Below are positions 61,523-64,000 of a DNA stretch of 64,000 nucleotides, in pieces. The notes beneath the pieces were generated by a model. It was not told the origin of the DNA and did not search any database. It saw nothing but the letters and a program-made list of their open reading frames with translations. Numbering within the stretch: the stretch's first letter is position 1; the number at the start of each line of letters is the position of its first letter. Made by a program: the position numbers and the translations under genes. Origin of the DNA: an uncultured Pelagibacteraceae bacterium (GTDB lineage Bacteria; Pseudomonadota; Alphaproteobacteria; Pelagibacterales; Pelagibacteraceae); the NCBI GenBank assembly GCA_902597895.1, contig CACJZM010000001.1, positions 15,001 through 79,000 on the forward strand, read 5' to 3'.

Positions 61523-63274
61523 TTAAACTTTTAAAGGAAGAACTTGTAATAATATATAATTTCTTATTTGATCAATATCTAAGGCATTTAGTGTAGATGT
61601 CATAAAATATAACGTATCAGGGTCAAGAACATCTATATTATCTTGGCCTATTATTTCAACCAACCTTAACAAAACTAGCCCAATTTCGTCATTACTAATT
61701 AGCAATTGCATGTCAGTTGGTATAATTGATTTACCAAATTCAAATAAACTTTGATATTTTTTTGGTATTTCTACCCCATCTGAAATTAAAGATTCCATTA
61801 AAACTAGATCCTTAGTTGTAACAACATATTTTTTATTTTTTTTTACGTTTTTAAGCAAACTAATTAAATCTTTATCAATATCTTCAATAGATTTTTTTCC
61901 ATTTATATAATTTAATAATTTTGATTGATGAATAATTTTGTTGTTAATTTTAATTTTTCTTTCAATTAATTCCTGTTTCTGAGTATTATTTGAGTAGAAA
62001 GTTGAGTAATCAGACGGAACTTCAGTTATATTAATTTTATTTAAAAATTTTCTTAATTCCAAATTAAATGCATTTTCAATATTATCCTTTTTGAATGAAT
62101 TTTTTAGTATTTGTGATAAATCTAAAATATTTTCAATATCATTTGATAATAATAATTTCTGATATATTAAAGCCCTACCTTCAGATATAGGTAATTGTTT
62201 ATAAATATCTTTTGCATTCAAAAGTTGATTGATATTAAATTGAAATCTTTTATATAAATTAAATAACTCTGTTTCGTTGTAATTACCGTCATGAGTTGCC
62301 TCTTCAATTAGGTAAATATTCTCATAATCATCTAAATTTATTAATTCTGTATCCTGTAACAAATTTGCATTAGATAAATATCTCCAAATAAATTTCGGGG
62401 TATCTTTTCTTGGTTGAAAGGAAAAATTATTCGCAACTTTGTGAGAAAGGTGGAAGTCTAATATCGAATTTTCTGAAATTTCATTTTTTACATCAGATTT
62501 ATAATCCATAAGAAAAAAAAATTTATCTTCAAAAAAAATATCACTAAAACCTGTTTCGATTAATAGATCATATATTAATTGTGCCTGATCTCTTTTATTT
62601 TCAATTAGAAGACAATAAATTTTAAACTTACCTAGATACTGATCATTAAAAATATCTACTCTATTAATTAATTCACAAGATTTTTTTATTTCATTTTCAA
62701 TTAAATATTCATTAACATAATGCTTGATTAATTTAATATTGTAGATATTACTTTTATTTTTCTCCAAGTAATCAACTATTAATTTTTTATTATTTTTTTT
62801 AATTAGATAATCAATTTTAAAATTTATGAATTCATCTTCGTTAATATTTTTATTTGGTATTTCAGAATTTGTTAAAAGTGCAATTTCTAAAATTTGATTT
62901 GCATCATTAGACAAATCTAAACTATTAATTTTATTAATAAGATTTTTAATCTCATTTCCATCAGATTGCATCCACATATCTAATTTAAGTCCGTTTTCTG
63001 ATGGATCATATAAACCTACTATCAAATCCTTATCTTCAAGAGATGTGTTGCTTATGATTTGAGTATACTGATCTGAAGTGTTTATAATTTTTAAATTAGA
63101 CTCTGTGTCACTAATATCTTCAATTTCATTATTGTTATCATTCATTTTTTCTTGTTTTTCTATTTTCCAGATATCAATTGGTTCATCTTCAGCAATTACA
63201 CTTGAAAAAAATATGAGAAAAATAGTTAAAGATTTTAATAAAGTATACTTACTTAACTGTCTTAAAGTTTTCAT
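61523..63274 (-). CDS. Hypothetical secreted/periplasmic protein, 583 aa
   Basis: Long ORF with signal-peptide-like N-terminus (LLKSLTIFLIFFSSVIAEDE); no family recognised. Confidence 0.75.
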   Translation of the reverse strand: MKTLRQLSKYTLLKSLTIFLIFFSSVIAEDEPIDIWKIEKQEKMNDNNNEIEDISDTESNLKIINTSDQYTQIISNTSLEDKDLIVGLYDPSENGLKLDMWMQSDGNEIKNLINKINSLDLSNDANQILEIALLTNSEIPNKNINEDEFINFKIDYLIKKNNKKLIVDYLEKNKSNIYNIKLIKHYVNEYLIENEIKKSCELINRVDIFNDQYLGKFKIYCLLIENKRDQAQLIYDLLIETGFSDIFFEDKFFFLMDYKSDVKNEISENSILDFHLSHKVANNFSFQPRKDTPKFIWRYLSNANLLQDTELINLDDYENIYLIEEATHDGNYNETELFNLYKRFQFNINQLLNAKDIYKQLPISEGRALIYQKLLLSNDIENILDLSQILKNSFKKDNIENAFNLELRKFLNKINITEVPSDYSTFYSNNTQKQELIERKIKINNKIIHQSKLLNYINGKKSIEDIDKDLISLLKNVKKNKKYVVTTKDLVLMESLISDGVEIPKKYQSLFEFGKSIIPTDMQLLISNDEIGLVLLRLVEIIGQDNIDVLDPDTLYFMTSTLNALDIDQIRNYILLQVLPLKV

Positions 63275-63434
63275 TAGAAATTATTTTTTCTATTTTTTTT
63301 ATCGGTGAAGGAAAATCAATTCTATCTAATAGTATAACTCCAACAAATAATACTAGTATTATTAAACATACTTTAATTAACAATTTAATAATTCCACCAA
63401 AATTTCCAAATCTTGTTTTTTTTTGAAATTGCAT
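63249..63434 (-). CDS. Small single-TM hypothetical protein, 61 aa
   Basis: Central TM 'IIKLLIKVCLIILVLFVGVILL'; overlaps the start of the 583-aa ORF by 26 nt. Confidence 0.5.
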   Translation of the reverse strand: MQFQKKTRFGNFGGIIKLLIKVCLIILVLFVGVILLDRIDFPSPIKKIEKIISNENFKTVK

Positions 63435-63489
63435 ATACTGTTAAATATTTTCAAATTAAGACATATTTATGTTTTTTCAATAAAGAATT

Positions 63490-64000
63490 ATGCAATTAAA
63501 TAAAAAAATTGTTTTAGTAGGTATGATGGGATCTGGAAAATCCACTATAGGTTATCTTTTGTCAAAAAAATTAGGATTAAAATTTATTGATACTGATCAT
63601 GCTATAGAAAATGAAACGGGGGAAAGAATAGCGAATATTTTTAAATTTAAAGGAGAAAACTATTTTAGAAAGATTGAAGAAAAAATTACTCTTAAAATTT
63701 TAAAATCAGAAAATTGCATAATTGCTTTAGGCGGTGGTTCATTTTTAAACGCAAATATTAGAAGAGAAGCTTTGTCAAAATGTATCACAATTTGGTTAAA
63801 TTGGAACAATGCAACAATTTTAAAGAGAATTTCTAAAAGCAAAAAAAGACCTATGGCCTTTGGAGCAAGTAATTTCGAAATGAGTCAAATGATATCTAGT
63901 AGATCAAAAATGTATTCATTATCAAAATTCAAAATAAACTGTGAAAAAATATCTAAAAATATGATAGTAAAAAAAATAGTTACAATATATGAAAGAGTAT
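63490..64000 (+). CDS. aroK: Shikimate kinase (partial, runs off the right edge)
   Basis: VLVGMMGSGKSTIGYLLSKKLGLKFIDTD, IALGGGSFL. Confidence 0.9.
   Translation, partial: MQLNKKIVLVGMMGSGKSTIGYLLSKKLGLKFIDTDHAIENETGERIANIFKFKGENYFRKIEEKITLKILKSENCIIALGGGSFLNANIRREALSKCITIWLNWNNATILKRISKSKKRPMAFGASNFEMSQMISSRSKMYSLSKFKINCEKISKNMIVKKIVTIYERV

Overview
AT-rich alphaproteobacterial chromosomal segment. Gene content and order look like the SAR11/Pelagibacterales type, inferred from remembered synteny and protein motifs with no database search. The left edge is a minus-strand rRNA operon: 16S, tRNA-Ile(GAT), tRNA-Ala(TGC), and the 5' end of 23S. The remainder is densely packed housekeeping genes: prmC-prfA-ispG-lysC, ubiG, argJ, secA, accA, glcB, recR-ybaB-dnaX-ffs, pheA-kdsB, argF-argD, gcrA, kdsD-lptC-lptB-aroA-cmk-rpsA-ihfB-pyrF-trpFBA-accD-folC, trxA, sbcB-rmuC-nuclease, hisG-sulfotransferase-hisZ-hisS, csp, infA-hisD-murA-dcd, rpmH-rnpA-yidD-yidC-argB, dapD-dapE, an HDAC-like and SET-domain pair, truA-fmt-def, and aroK. 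I see no CRISPR array, prophage, transposase or obvious defence island. The best anomaly is a 51-nt in-frame, hairpin-containing insertion with a TAG stop. It splits exonuclease I (sbcB) exactly between the conserved 'GWSNIG' and 'FDDE' active-site segments. Other leads: a C-terminal transmembrane extension on AccA, the adjacent HDAC-like and SET-domain genes, a sulfotransferase inside the hisG/hisZ/hisS cluster, no room for the SAR11 glycine riboswitch upstream of glcB, a tRNA-His with A73, and an overlooked 34-aa basic ORF.
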